Assembly: GCF_024652905.1 (NCBI RefSeq)
Contig: NZ_CP102428.1
Coordinates: 756,501 to 820,500, forward strand
DNA length: 64,000 nucleotides
Direction of reading: 5' to 3'
Source of the DNA: Pseudomonas oryzihabitans
GTDB lineage: Bacteria; Pseudomonadota; Gammaproteobacteria; Pseudomonadales; Pseudomonadaceae
Position 1 is the first letter of the stretch; each line of letters starts with the position of its first letter. Positions 18,174 to 34,102 of this stretch are shown here, piece after piece. Made by a program: the position numbers and the translations under genes. The notes below the pieces were generated by a model. The model worked only from the letters and a program-made list of their open reading frames with translations, made no database searches and was not told the DNA's origin.

Positions 18174-20131
18174 TCCCGGAACTGGGGCAACTCTGTCTGC
18201 TGCTGGCGCTGGCCATGGCCCTGGTGCAGGGCACCTTGCCGCTGCTGGGCGCCTGGCGCGGTCAGGTCGACTGGATGCGGCTGGCGCGCCCGGCCGCCTT
18301 TGGCCAGTGGCTGTTCCTGGCGCTGGCCTTTGCGGCCCTGATCTGGGCCTTTCTCCAGGACGACTTCTCGGTGGCCTATGTGGCGGCCAACTCCAACAGT
18401 CGCCTGCCCTGGTACTACAAGGTCAGCGCCACCTGGGGCGCCCACGAGGGCTCACTGCTGCTCTGGGCGCTGATCCTGGCGGGCTGGAGCCTGGCGGTGG
18501 CCGTCTGCTCGCGCCAGTTGCCCCAGGCCCTGCTGGCGCGGGTGCTGGGTATCCTCGGGCTGGTGGCCACGGGGTTCCTGGCCTTTCTGGTCGCCACCTC
18601 CAATCCCTTCGCGCGCCTGCTGCCGCAATTTCCGCGGGAGGGCAACGATCTCAATCCGCTATTGCAGGACCCGGGTCTCATCCTGCATCCGCCCCTGCTC
18701 TACATGGGTTATGTGGGCTTTTCGGTGGCCTTCGCCTTCGCCGTGGCAGCGCTGCTGGAAGGTCGGCTGGACGCTGCCTGGGCGCGCTGGGCCAGGCCCT
18801 GGACGCTGCTGGCCTGGGCCTTTCTCGGCTGCGGCATCGTGTTGGGCTCCTGGTGGGCCTATTACGAACTGGGCTGGGGGGGCTGGTGGTTCTGGGATCC
18901 GGTGGAAAACGCCTCCTTCATGCCCTGGCTGGTAGGGACGGCGCTCCTGCATTCCCTGGCGGTGACCGAGAAGCGCGGCCTGTTCAAGGGCTGGACGGTG
19001 CTCCTGGCCATCGCTGCCTTTTCCCTCAGCCTGCTGGGGACCTTTCTGGTGCGCTCGGGGGTGCTGACCTCGGTGCACGCCTTCGCCAGCGATCCCACTC
19101 GCGGCGTCTTCATCCTGGCCTTCCTGCTGCTGGTGGTCGGCGGTTCGCTGGCGCTGTTCGCCTGGCGCGCACCGGCGCTCGGCGGCTCGGCGTCCTTTGG
19201 CCTGGCCTCCCGGGAGGCCTTGCTGTTGATCAACAACCTGATCCTGGTAACCGCCGCTGCCATGGTGCTGCTCGGCACCCTCTATCCGCTGATCATCGAC
19301 AGCCTGACGGGTGCCAAGCTGTCGGTGGGGCCGCCCTATTTCGACCTGCTGTTCGTGCCGCTGATGGCGCTGCTGATGCTGGCGCTGGGCGTCGGGGTGC
19401 TGGTGCGCTGGAAAAGCAGCCCGGGGCGCTGGCTGGCCCGCTTGCTGGCGCCCATCCTGCTGGCTTGCGCCGTGCTCGCCGGACTCGCCGGTTGGTGGCT
19501 GGACCAGCCCAGGGCGGGGATCCTGGCGGTGCTGGCGCTGGCGGCCTGGATCCTGCTGACCGCGCTGCGCGATGTGCTGGGCAAGGTGCTGGCGCTGGGC
19601 TGGCGCCGTGGCCTGCGCAGCCAGCCGCGCAGCTACTGGGGCATGCACCTGGCGCACCTGGGCCTGGCGGTGCTGGCCCTGGGCGTGGTGCTGGCCAGCC
19701 AGCTGGATGTGCAACGCGATCTGCGCCTGGCGCCGGGCGAGCATGTCGAGCTGCAGGGCTATCGCTTCGGCTTCGCCGGGACCCAGCATTACCAAGGGCC
19801 GAACTTCACCTCCGAGCGTGCGCTGCTGCAGGTCGAGCGTGAGGGGCGGGTGATCGCCCTGCTGACCCCGGAGAAGCGCCGCTATCTGGCCAGTGGCGCG
19901 GTCATGACCGAAGCGGCCATCGATGCCGGCCTGACCCGCGATCTCTATGTGGCCCTCGGCGAGCCGCTGGGGGAGGGCGTCTGGGCCGTGCGCCTGCAAA
20001 TCAAGCCCTTCGTCCGGCTGATCTGGCTCGGCGGCCTGCTCACCGCCTTGGGTGGCCTGCTGGCCCTGGCCGATCCGCGCTATCGCCGCCGGCGCTCGTC
20101 TTCCCCTGTCGCTGCCACGGAGTCCGCCTGA
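18170..20131 (+). CDS. ccmF: Cytochrome c heme lyase subunit CcmF
   Basis: CcmF is the large membrane subunit that reduces heme and joins it to apocytochrome c with CcmG and CcmH. The 653 residues form 13-15 membrane segments, with the WWD domain in [17 protein letters not shown] and the conserved [10 protein letters not shown] and [17 protein letters not shown] 18170 overlaps the ccmE stop; the TGA overlaps ccmG by one base. All landmarks are intact. Confidence 0.96.
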   Translation: MIPELGQLCLLLALAMALVQGTLPLLGAWRGQVDWMRLARPAAFGQWLFLALAFAALIWAFLQDDFSVAYVAANSNSRLPWYYKVSATWGAHEGSLLLWALILAGWSLAVAVCSRQLPQALLARVLGILGLVATGFLAFLVATSNPFARLLPQFPREGNDLNPLLQDPGLILHPPLLYMGYVGFSVAFAFAVAALLEGRLDAAWARWARPWTLLAWAFLGCGIVLGSWWAYYELGWGGWWFWDPVENASFMPWLVGTALLHSLAVTEKRGLFKGWTVLLAIAAFSLSLLGTFLVRSGVLTSVHAFASDPTRGVFILAFLLLVVGGSLALFAWRAPALGGSASFGLASREALLLINNLILVTAAAMVLLGTLYPLIIDSLTGAKLSVGPPYFDLLFVPLMALLMLALGVGVLVRWKSSPGRWLARLLAPILLACAVLAGLAGWWLDQPRAGILAVLALAAWILLTALRDVLGKVLALGWRRGLRSQPRSYWGMHLAHLGLAVLALGVVLASQLDVQRDLRLAPGEHVELQGYRFGFAGTQHYQGPNFTSERALLQVEREGRVIALLTPEKRRYLASGAVMTEAAIDAGLTRDLYVALGEPLGEGVWAVRLQIKPFVRLIWLGGLLTALGGLLALADPRYRRRRSSSPVAATESA

Positions 20132-20664
20132 TGCGCCGTCGCCTGTTGCTCTGCCTGCCACTGCTGGCCTTTCTGGTGCTGGCCGGCTTGCTCTTTCGCG
20201 GGCTCCATCGCGATCCCCAGGCGCTGCCTTCGGCGCTGGTCGGCCAGCCCTTTCCGGCGTTTTCCTTGCCGGGCGTGCAGGATGAGCGACTGTTCACCCG
20301 GCAGGATCTGCTCGGCCGCCCGGCGCTGGTCAATGTCTGGGGCACCTGGTGCGTGGCCTGCCGGGAAGAGCACCCGGTGCTCACTCGACTCAAGGCCGAG
20401 GGCGTGGTGATCCACGGCATCAACTACAAGGACGACAATGCCAGCGCTCGGCGCTGGCTGGCGGAATTCCACGATCCCTACCAGCTCGATATCCGCGACG
20501 ACGAAGGCCGGCTGGGCCTGGACTTGGGCGTCTATGGCGCGCCCGAGACCTTTCTCATCGATGCCCGCGGCGTGGTGCGCTATCGCCATGTCGGGGTGGT
20601 CGATCAGCGCGTCTGGGACGCAGACCTCGGGCCGCGCTACCGAGCCCTGGTGGCGACGCCATGA
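20131..20664 (+). CDS. ccmG: Thiol:disulfide interchange protein CcmG/DsbE
   Basis: This membrane-anchored thioredoxin keeps the apocytochrome CXXCH or the CcmH cysteines reduced. It has an N-terminal anchor (LLLCLPLLAFLVLAGLLF), the thioredoxin active site WCVAC in VNVWGTWCVACREEHP, and the cis-proline region GAPETFLIDARG. 177 residues, typical. Its end overlaps ccmH by 4 bases. Confidence 0.95.
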   Translation: MRRRLLLCLPLLAFLVLAGLLFRGLHRDPQALPSALVGQPFPAFSLPGVQDERLFTRQDLLGRPALVNVWGTWCVACREEHPVLTRLKAEGVVIHGINYKDDNASARRWLAEFHDPYQLDIRDDEGRLGLDLGVYGAPETFLIDARGVVRYRHVGVVDQRVWDADLGPRYRALVATP

Positions 20665-21110
20665 GGGTCGGCTGGCTGCTCCTGTTGCTGGTCTGGTCGA
20701 CCCTGAGCCAGGCGGCCATCGACCCCTATGGCTTTCGCGACGACGCCGAACGCGCGCGCTTCCAGGCGCTGACCCGCGAATTGCGCTGTCCCAAGTGCCA
20801 GAACCAGGACCTGGCCGATTCCAATGCGCCCATCGCCGGCGATCTGCGTCGCGAGATCCAGCGCCTGATGGCGGCCGGGCGGAGCGATGAGGAGATCATC
20901 GCCCTCCTGGAGCAGCGCTACGGCGAATTCATCCGCTACCGGCCGCCCTTCGAGGGCCGCACCCTGCTGCTCTGGCTGCTGCCGGGCTTGGCACTGCTGG
21001 CTGGGGCCGGGCTGTTGTTGGTCCTGACGCGGCGCCGCCGCCCGGAGCAGACGCTGAGTGACGCCGAACGCCAGCGACTGGCGCAGCTGCAGGCGGAGGA
21101 GGAGCCGTGA
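20661..21110 (+). CDS. ccmH: Cytochrome c maturation protein CcmH (CycL)
   Basis: CcmH presents apocytochrome thiols to the lyase. The 149-residue protein has a signal peptide (GWLLLLLVWSTLSQAA), the redox pair in LRCPKCQNQDLADSNAP, a three-helix domain (RRSDEE-type helix and YGEFIRYRPPF) and a C-terminal anchor (LLLWLLPGLALLAGAGLLLVL). ATG 20661 overlaps the ccmG stop. The next gene, ccmI, begins at an overlapping GTG. Confidence 0.94.
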   Translation: MRVGWLLLLLVWSTLSQAAIDPYGFRDDAERARFQALTRELRCPKCQNQDLADSNAPIAGDLRREIQRLMAAGRSDEEIIALLEQRYGEFIRYRPPFEGRTLLLWLLPGLALLAGAGLLLVLTRRRRPEQTLSDAERQRLAQLQAEEEP

Positions 21111-22294
21111 TACTGACCTTCTGGGGGCTGGCGGGATTGCTGCTGATCCTGGCGGTGCTGATCCTGCTGGTGCCGCTGCTGCGCGGTGGACGTGTCATGG
21201 CGGATCAGCGGGCGGTGCTCAATCGTACCCTCTATCAGGAACGCCTGGCCGATGCCCGGGCGCGGGCCGCACGGGGGGAGCTGGACATCCAGGCCCTGGC
21301 GCTGGCCGAAGCCGAGGCGGGCCGCAGCCTGCTCGCCGACAGTCCTGCCGAGGGTTCTTCGCCGCTGCGCCAGGGCCGGCGCCTGGGTGTCGCGGTCGCC
21401 CTGGGCGGCCCGGTCCTGGCCCTGGGGCTCTATCTGCTGCTTGGCGCCTGGCCGGCGCTGCAGCTGAGCCAGCGCCTCGCTACGCCGCCAGCGTCGCCCC
21501 AGGCGCTGCTGGCCGATCTGGAAGCGGCGACGCGACTGCAACCCCAGGCGGCCGACAACTGGTATCTGCTGGCGCGCGCCTATGCCGGCCTGGGCCGCTA
21601 CCAGGCCGCGGTAGCGGCCTTCGAGCAGGTCATCTCGCGTGATGGCCGGCGGGCGGAGGTCCTCGGCCAACTGGCCCAGGCCCGTTTCTTCGCCGCGGGG
21701 CGCCAGCTGGATGCCCGCACCCAGGCCCTGGCCGACGAAGCCCTGGCCGCCAATCCCGGCGAGCCCACCACCCTGGGACTGCTGGGCATGGCCGCCTACG
21801 AGCGGGGCGCCTACGCCGATGCGGCAGGCTACTGGCAGCGCCTAGTCGCCGTGCTGCCGCCGGCCGATCCCCTGCGCGGCACCCTGGCCGAAGGGGTCAC
21901 CCGGGCGGAGCGCGCGGCGCGGGCCGCTGGTCAGGTGCTGACCACGCCGGGGCTGGAGGTGGAGGTCAGTCTGGCGCCCGCGGTGGCGCAGCGGGTGCGG
22001 CCCGAGGACAGTGTCTTCGTGCTGGCGCTGGCGGTGGATCAGCCCGGTCCGCCGCTGGCGGTACGGCGGCTGCGGGTCGCCGATCTGCCCCGCCGGGTGC
22101 GCTTGGATGACGGCAATGCCATGCTGCCCCAACGCAAGCTGTCCGACTATCGCCAGGTGCGACCGGTGGTGGTCATCGCCCGCAGCGGTGATCCGCTCAA
22201 GGGGGACTGGCGTCTGGAGGGGCGTCCGCTGGAGCGCTCTTCTAGTGCGTTCAGCCTATTGCGCGTGGAAGCCGACGATGCCATTACGCCATGA
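21107..22294 (+). CDS. ccmI: Cytochrome c biogenesis protein CcmI (CycH)
   Basis: CcmI is the TPR chaperone that captures the C-terminus of apocytochrome c. GTG 21107 follows GGAGGAGCC and overlaps the ccmH stop. In its 395 residues are two membrane segments (near 5-25 and 100-120), a cytoplasmic loop with the leucine-zipper-like VLNRTLYQERLADARAR, then TPR repeats (ADNWYLLARAYAGLGRYQAAVAAFEQ and following) and a C-terminal beta domain (VFVLALAVDQPGPPLAVRRL). It is the last gene of the ccm operon; no clear terminator follows. Confidence 0.93.
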   Translation: MILTFWGLAGLLLILAVLILLVPLLRGGRVMADQRAVLNRTLYQERLADARARAARGELDIQALALAEAEAGRSLLADSPAEGSSPLRQGRRLGVAVALGGPVLALGLYLLLGAWPALQLSQRLATPPASPQALLADLEAATRLQPQAADNWYLLARAYAGLGRYQAAVAAFEQVISRDGRRAEVLGQLAQARFFAAGRQLDARTQALADEALAANPGEPTTLGLLGMAAYERGAYADAAGYWQRLVAVLPPADPLRGTLAEGVTRAERAARAAGQVLTTPGLEVEVSLAPAVAQRVRPEDSVFVLALAVDQPGPPLAVRRLRVADLPRRVRLDDGNAMLPQRKLSDYRQVRPVVVIARSGDPLKGDWRLEGRPLERSSSAFSLLRVEADDAITP

Positions 22295-22329
22295 TCGCGC
22301 AGGATGTCGACAATTAGAGCAAGGACGCC

Positions 22330-23232
22330 ATGTATACCTACGAAGACGCCGTCGCCGCGACCACCGAACTCTGTAGCCAGATCGAGAATCTGCCCGCCAG
22401 GCGGCGGGCGGTCCGTGAAGATTTCTACAGGAGCTTCGGCGACGCCGATAACGATAACGATGGTCTGAGTTATGGCGACTCGGAACTGGCCTTTCTCGAC
22501 TGGGAAATCCAGGCTGGCGTCCTGGATCCGGTGACGGGCAGCGCCTGGTGGCGCAACGTCAATCTGCACTTCATCTACCTGTCCGAGTTGGCGGGCTGCC
22601 TGGCGACTCACCAGCTGCCAGGCGACCAGGCGCCCTATCCGACGCGCTGCTGGCTGACCTTTATCGCCGATCCCACGCCGCGCCATTGGTACCGGGCGCA
22701 CAATGCCTCCATCCTGGCCGGTTTCGCCCTGCATCAGGAGGACGCCCGCGCGGAAAACGCGGTGGGTCAGCTGTTTCTCAACATCACCCTGTATCGGCTG
22801 ATGTTCGCCCAGGCGCTGGTGGAGGAGGCGACGCTGTTCGCTGAGCTGGGCGCGCTGCTGGCCGATCCGCGTGGCTTCTCGGTCAAGTTGCTGGTCAGCC
22901 TGGCCGACTTCTATCCGCCGCACTATCCCCTCACCGAGGCCGATCGCGAGGTGATCGAAGGACATGGCCTGGGCATCGAGGAGCTGGGCGTACGTCTCAT
23001 GGATGGCTGGATTCGCTTGGAATTGCGCAAGCTGTACCGGGAGGCCGCCGAGTGGAATCAGGCCCCCGAGCTGTTGAACTACCTGGATGGCGACCAACCC
23101 GCCTATCCGCCCGCCGTGGACCGCTGCGCTGTCTACGCGACGGCCCAGGCGGTGGCGTCACTGGAAGGCGTCCTCGCCGGGCAGGATCTCGCGGTGGCCG
23201 AGGACGGCACGAGCGGTCTGCAGGCCGGATAG
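22330..23232 (+). CDS. Unrecognised 300-residue protein with an Asp-rich loop
   Basis: ATG 22330 follows AAGGAC. I do not recognise the family. Seen: no signal peptide or membrane segment; an acidic loop at residues 38-52 (DADNDNDGLSYGDSE) that resembles, but is one residue off, an EF-hand calcium loop; and a long helical, His/Glu-containing middle (HNASILAGFALHQEDARAE, MFAQALVEEATLFAEL). It starts 35 bases after ccmI on the same strand and converges on an FAD-oxidoreductase gene, overlapping it by 75 bases; its last 25 residues are read antisense to that gene's conserved C-terminus. The pairing hints at a shared pathway, but no function can be assigned. Confidence 0.75.
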   Translation: MYTYEDAVAATTELCSQIENLPARRRAVREDFYRSFGDADNDNDGLSYGDSELAFLDWEIQAGVLDPVTGSAWWRNVNLHFIYLSELAGCLATHQLPGDQAPYPTRCWLTFIADPTPRHWYRAHNASILAGFALHQEDARAENAVGQLFLNITLYRLMFAQALVEEATLFAELGALLADPRGFSVKLLVSLADFYPPHYPLTEADREVIEGHGLGIEELGVRLMDGWIRLELRKLYREAAEWNQAPELLNYLDGDQPAYPPAVDRCAVYATAQAVASLEGVLAGQDLAVAEDGTSGLQAG

Positions 23233-25263
23233 GGTCGCCGATTCCACGCAGCCCATGTTGAAGCCATTGTGGATCCAGTCACCGGTCAGATAGAGGTTGC
23301 GGCAGACGCTGCCGTCGGTCGCCAGGCGATAGCGACTGCTGCCGGCCACGCTCTGCACATAGCGTTCGCTGGGGTCGACGTTGGCGCGCCAGTATTGATA
23401 GTCGAAGCGCGCCACGCCACTGACCGTGGCGGGAGCCAGCAGGTATTCCCAGCGATAACCCTGGTCGGTCCCGGCGTCCGGCCAGTAGTCGCGCAGGTTG
23501 CCGTTCATGAAGTCGATGAAGGCCTGGTGCACCCGGGCCGCCTGGCGCGCGGGATAGTCGTTCTGCGTGCCGATGGGCGGCGCGGCGTCGGCAGCGAAGA
23601 CGCCGCAGAAGTAGCTGATGTCCTGGGGCGGGGTGCCGCTCGACCAGTCTTCGCGCGCCACCAGATAGCTGACGTCGGCCCAGGAATCCATCGCCTGGGC
23701 GGCGAAGCCGAGCAGTTCCGGTGCCTGGCCGCCTTGGGGCGAACCAGTCCAGCCCAGTTGCCAGACGTCGCGATCCTGCCAGAGCTGCACCGCCTGGGTA
23801 GCCACGGTAGCGACGGCCCGGGTCATCCGGGCGAAGGCCGGATCCAGGGCGCAGAGGCTGGGGGAGAGATCGGCCAGACCGGCGACAGAAATACCCAGGA
23901 TCACCTCGTCGAAGTCGCGGTCGACCTGCAGTTCCAGTTGTTCAACGCCCGACCAGCCGCTCCAGTTGGACTCCAGATTGATGTGCTGCTCCTGTAACCG
24001 CTGGGCGACGTCGTCGGAGATCTGCGCGTACAGCGGCGCCGAAGGCCAGCAGGGCAGGCCCTTGACGTCCACCAGGGGCTGGTAGGGCTCCTGCTTGAGC
24101 GATACCTGGCGCTGGATCTGCAGGCGGGTCACCCGCGGTCCCTGGCCCTCGTCGGCGGCCTCGATACCGGTCACCTGATGGAAGAACTTGAAGTTCACGC
24201 CTCGCTTGGCCAGCACCTCGTAGTAGGGCGCGAAGACCACGTCGCCCATGCCTGCCTGCATGCGCCAGATGAAGGAGCCCTTCGACGTGGTCAGGGCCAG
24301 CAGCGCCGCTCGCAGCACGGTGCCGGCCTCGACATCGGGTTGGGCGAGATCGCCGTCGCGATAGGCGAAGATGCCGCCATGCAGCGACTTGAGCACGGCG
24401 CCGTCCAGGGTCGCGGCGCTGGCGCCATGGCGGCTCAGCCAGGCCTGGAAGGTTTCCGCGTTGAGCATCTCGAAGCCCTTGGAATAGACCTCGTCGGCGA
24501 GCATGCCGATAAGTACCGTCAGGCCGAAATCCATCAGCAGCCACAACCGGTGAGCGCCGACCTGGGTCTGGCTGCGTTCGTGCAGGATCTCGCCTAGGAG
24601 GCTGCGTGCCTTGCGCAGGAGCCACAACAGCAACGGATGATCGACGCCGTCGGGCAATTCCGTGCGCGCGCGCTGCAGGTGCCGCTCGGCTTCGTCCAGG
24701 GCCAGCTCCTGCAATTCCTCGCGGCAGTGCGCACGCAGGCGGGCGAACAGGCCGGTCGGCGCGGCGGTTGGCGGGGTATCGTCCACCTCGCCCAGGCGTA
24801 GCAGCCACTCCAGCAGATCGCCGAGGGCGCCCATGAACGGCTTGGGGTTCCAGCCCTCGCCGGGCTTGCCGGGCAGGGCCAGGGTGTCGATGGGCCAGGT
24901 GGTCCATTGATCCTGGAAGTTGTCGGCGAAGGCGGTATGGGAATGCGGGAAGAAGGCCTGGTCGAGGGTCGCCAGGGGCGCGCCGGCGGGTCGGTCCAGC
25001 TCCTCGTAACACTGCCTCAGGCTATGGAAGGCGTTGTAGTAGAAGCCGAACCAGACATGGATGCCGTGTTCCTCGATGCGCTGGTGGTCTTCGGCGTTGC
25101 GCCCGCTGGCGCCCTTGCCGCCGAGTCGCCAGCCCTGCTGGTAGAGAGTGAGCTGATAGCGTTCCTGCCAGTTGGGCTCGCTCGTAATACGAAAGGCGGC
25201 GGTGACGGCGGACACGCCGCCACCCAGAATGGCGATCTTGCGGACAGAAGGGATAGCTTCCAT
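23158..25263 (-). CDS. FAD-dependent amine-oxidase/desaturase-like oxidoreductase
   Basis: ATG 25263 with CGGAG upstream is preferred to the longer frame (25296). The 701-residue protein opens with a dinucleotide-binding Rossmann motif (KIAILGGGVSAVTAAFRI), followed by GWRLGGKGASGRN and EEHGIHVWFGFYYNAF, the FAD-contact layout of the flavin amine oxidase/phytoene desaturase superfamily. The C-terminal FAD motif is near LYLTGDWIHNGFNMGCVESATLSG. It is longer than monoamine oxidases (about 450-500) because of a helical insert near residues 150-260. Substrate unknown. It is divergent from the giant kinase and converges on the unknown gene at 22330. Confidence 0.8.
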   Translation of the reverse strand: MEAIPSVRKIAILGGGVSAVTAAFRITSEPNWQERYQLTLYQQGWRLGGKGASGRNAEDHQRIEEHGIHVWFGFYYNAFHSLRQCYEELDRPAGAPLATLDQAFFPHSHTAFADNFQDQWTTWPIDTLALPGKPGEGWNPKPFMGALGDLLEWLLRLGEVDDTPPTAAPTGLFARLRAHCREELQELALDEAERHLQRARTELPDGVDHPLLLWLLRKARSLLGEILHERSQTQVGAHRLWLLMDFGLTVLIGMLADEVYSKGFEMLNAETFQAWLSRHGASAATLDGAVLKSLHGGIFAYRDGDLAQPDVEAGTVLRAALLALTTSKGSFIWRMQAGMGDVVFAPYYEVLAKRGVNFKFFHQVTGIEAADEGQGPRVTRLQIQRQVSLKQEPYQPLVDVKGLPCWPSAPLYAQISDDVAQRLQEQHINLESNWSGWSGVEQLELQVDRDFDEVILGISVAGLADLSPSLCALDPAFARMTRAVATVATQAVQLWQDRDVWQLGWTGSPQGGQAPELLGFAAQAMDSWADVSYLVAREDWSSGTPPQDISYFCGVFAADAAPPIGTQNDYPARQAARVHQAFIDFMNGNLRDYWPDAGTDQGYRWEYLLAPATVSGVARFDYQYWRANVDPSERYVQSVAGSSRYRLATDGSVCRNLYLTGDWIHNGFNMGCVESATLSGLQTARAVLGHREILPGEDAFQ

Positions 25264-25399
25264 GCCTATTGCTCCGAAGTGTGCAAATTGTTGCACCAGT
25301 GGACGAATGCCAAGTGATGGCTAAGGTAATATCACTTTATCGAAAAGTTCCCTTGGGACTTTAGCAAGGCAACGGAAATAGTTGAGGTGCTGACCCGGT

Positions 25400-32038
<6,639 letters not shown>

Positions 32039-32044
32039 CTGCCC

Positions 32045-32959
32045 ATGGAGGGGCGTCGTCCCGACCTGCCATTGATCCTCATCGTCGACGATCAGAAGAG
32101 CAACCTGCGTGTCCTCGGCGACCTGCTGCGCGATGAGGCGCGCATCATGCTGGCCAAGAGCGGGGTCCAGGCCCTGACCAAGGCCGCCCGCGAACACCCC
32201 GATCTGATCCTGCTGGACGTGGTGATGCCCGGCATCGACGGCCTGCAGCTGATCCAGCTGTTCAAGCGCCGCGCCGAGACCAGCGCCATCCCGGTGATCT
32301 TCATCACCGCGGCCAACGACCTGCATCGCGAGGTGGAGTGTTTCGAACTGGGCGCCAGCGACTTCATCCAGAAACCCTTCAATCCGCTGGCGGTGCTGGC
32401 GCGGGTGCGGCTGCACCTGCAACTGGCCCGCCAGCGGCGGCTGCTCGAACAGCTGGCGCACATGGATCCGCTGACCGCCGTGGGCAATCGCCGCCGCTTC
32501 GACGAGCAGCTGACCATCGAGTGGCAGCTGGCGGTCAGCCGGCGCGGCGCCCTGGCCATCGCCATGCTCGATATCGACTATTTCAAGCAGTACAACGATA
32601 CCCATGGCCATGGCGCCGGGGATCAGGCCCTGGCGCGGGTCGCCCAGGTGCTGGAGCAGCGCATCCGCGAGCGCGATTGCCTGGCGCGCTACGGCGGCGA
32701 GGAATTCGTGCTCTTGCTACCCGGCGCCTCGCGCACGGCCGCGGAAGCGGTGCTGGAACGCTGTCGGCAGGGCATCGCCGAACTGCGCATCGCCCATCCG
32801 CTGGCCGAGGATCGCCTCTGGTTGACCATGAGCATGGGCCTGGCCTGCTGCAATCCGACCCCCGAGCAGACCCCGAACGGTCTACTCAAGGCCGCCGACG
32901 ACCTGCTCTATCAGGCCAAGGCAGAGGGGCGTGATCGCCTGGTCAGTCGCAGCTTCTAG
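32045..32959 (+). CDS. Receiver-GGDEF diguanylate cyclase
   Basis: 304 residues: a CheY-like receiver with phospho-acceptor Asp58 (LILLDVVMPGIDG), then a GGDEF domain with the active loop YGGEEF and an RxxD inhibitory site five residues before it (RERD). It should make c-di-GMP when phosphorylated. It starts 6 bases after the giant hybrid kinase, which ends in an Hpt domain, so the phosphoryl route Hpt to this receiver is a natural inference. It has the same architecture as the WspR encoded convergently 18 bases away. Confidence 0.92.
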   Translation: MEGRRPDLPLILIVDDQKSNLRVLGDLLRDEARIMLAKSGVQALTKAAREHPDLILLDVVMPGIDGLQLIQLFKRRAETSAIPVIFITAANDLHREVECFELGASDFIQKPFNPLAVLARVRLHLQLARQRRLLEQLAHMDPLTAVGNRRRFDEQLTIEWQLAVSRRGALAIAMLDIDYFKQYNDTHGHGAGDQALARVAQVLEQRIRERDCLARYGGEEFVLLLPGASRTAAEAVLERCRQGIAELRIAHPLAEDRLWLTMSMGLACCNPTPEQTPNGLLKAADDLLYQAKAEGRDRLVSRSF

Positions 32960-32977
32960 GTCGGTGCCGCCGCGTCC

Positions 32978-34006
32978 CTAGGCTGGAAGGTCCTTGCCGC
33001 TGCCCTCGACCAGATGCACCCGGTTGCGGCCTTCGGCCTTGGCCTGGTACAGCGCCTGGTCGGTGCGTTCGATAAAGGCTTCATGATCGTCGCCGCTTTG
33101 CGGCTGGATGCTGCCGACGCCAATGGAGATGGTGACGAAGCCCAGGTCGCTGCCGGAGTGGGCGACCTGTAGCCGCTCGACCCCTGCGCGACAGCCTTCG
33201 GCGACCTTGCGCGCGCCTTCGGCATCGGTTTCCGGCAATACCATGGCGAATTCTTCGCCACCGTAGCGGGCCACCAGGTCGGCCGGGCGCTTGAGCTGTT
33301 CGGTGAGCACCGCCGCCACCTTCTTCAGGCAGAGATCGCCGCTGAGATGACCATAGGTGTCGTTGTAGCGCTTGAAGTGGTCGACGTCGCACAGCAGCAG
33401 GGCGAGCGGCTGGCGATTGCGCCGGGCACGCAGCCATTCGCCTTCGTAGGTCTGGTCGAAATGACGCCGGTTGTTGATGCCGGTGAGGCTGTCGATGGCC
33501 ACCAGCTTCTGCAGCTGGATATTGGCCTCGGCGAGCTGGCGCTGGCTCTCGCGCAGGAAGCGAAAGGCCTCGTCGCGCTGGGCGCGCAGGACATGGGCCT
33601 CGGAGTGGTAGCGCACCCGCGCCAACAGCTCCAGCTTGTCGGGCAGCTTGACCAGATAGTCGTTGGCGCCGGTGGCGAAACTCTGCGCCTTGACCTGGGG
33701 ATCTTCCTTGGAGGAAAGCACCACGATGGGCACGTCGCGCAGCCCCGGCTCGGCACGGAACCGTCGGACCGTTTCCAGGCCGTCGATCTCGGGCATGATC
33801 AGGTCCTGCAAGACCACCGTGGGCTTGAGTTGCAGGGCCATGTTGACCGCCTGGTGGGCATCCAGGCAGTAATGCAGCTCGATATCGGGCTGATCCGCGA
33901 TCATCCGCCGCAGGGCTTCGATGATGATCAACTGATCGTCTACCAGCAGCAGGCGTACCTTGGGTGCGGTCAGGCTGTCCAGAGTGCTGCCCTCATTCGT
34001 GGCCAT
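32978..34006 (-). CDS. wspR: Diguanylate cyclase response regulator WspR
   Basis: WspR is the output of the Wsp surface-sensing pathway: phosphorylated by WspE, it makes c-di-GMP and promotes matrix production. 342 residues: receiver with Asp68 (VVLQDLIMPEIDG), a helical linker (residues about 140-170, HVLRAQRDEAFRFLRES) and GGDEF with GGEEF and the I-site RPAD five residues before. ATG 34006 has AAGGA upstream. A gap of about 96 bases separates it from wspF, so it may have some independent expression. Confidence 0.95.
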   Translation of the reverse strand: MATNEGSTLDSLTAPKVRLLLVDDQLIIIEALRRMIADQPDIELHYCLDAHQAVNMALQLKPTVVLQDLIMPEIDGLETVRRFRAEPGLRDVPIVVLSSKEDPQVKAQSFATGANDYLVKLPDKLELLARVRYHSEAHVLRAQRDEAFRFLRESQRQLAEANIQLQKLVAIDSLTGINNRRHFDQTYEGEWLRARRNRQPLALLLCDVDHFKRYNDTYGHLSGDLCLKKVAAVLTEQLKRPADLVARYGGEEFAMVLPETDAEGARKVAEGCRAGVERLQVAHSGSDLGFVTISIGVGSIQPQSGDDHEAFIERTDQALYQAKAEGRNRVHLVEGSGKDLPA

Positions 34007-34102
34007 TACTGCGAGTCCTTGTGCGGGCGGGGTCAGGCATCCCGCGTCTCACCTTGGCCAATCCCTGCCACTGCGCCGTCCAACGCTCCTGTTGGCGACC
34101 GG

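Noticed and set aside
25297-25399. Divergent sigma-70 promoters between the flavoprotein and giant kinase genes
   Set aside because: Several TA-rich hexamers (TAATAT, TATCAC) exist but none pairs with a good -35 at 16-18 bases, so no site is claimed.
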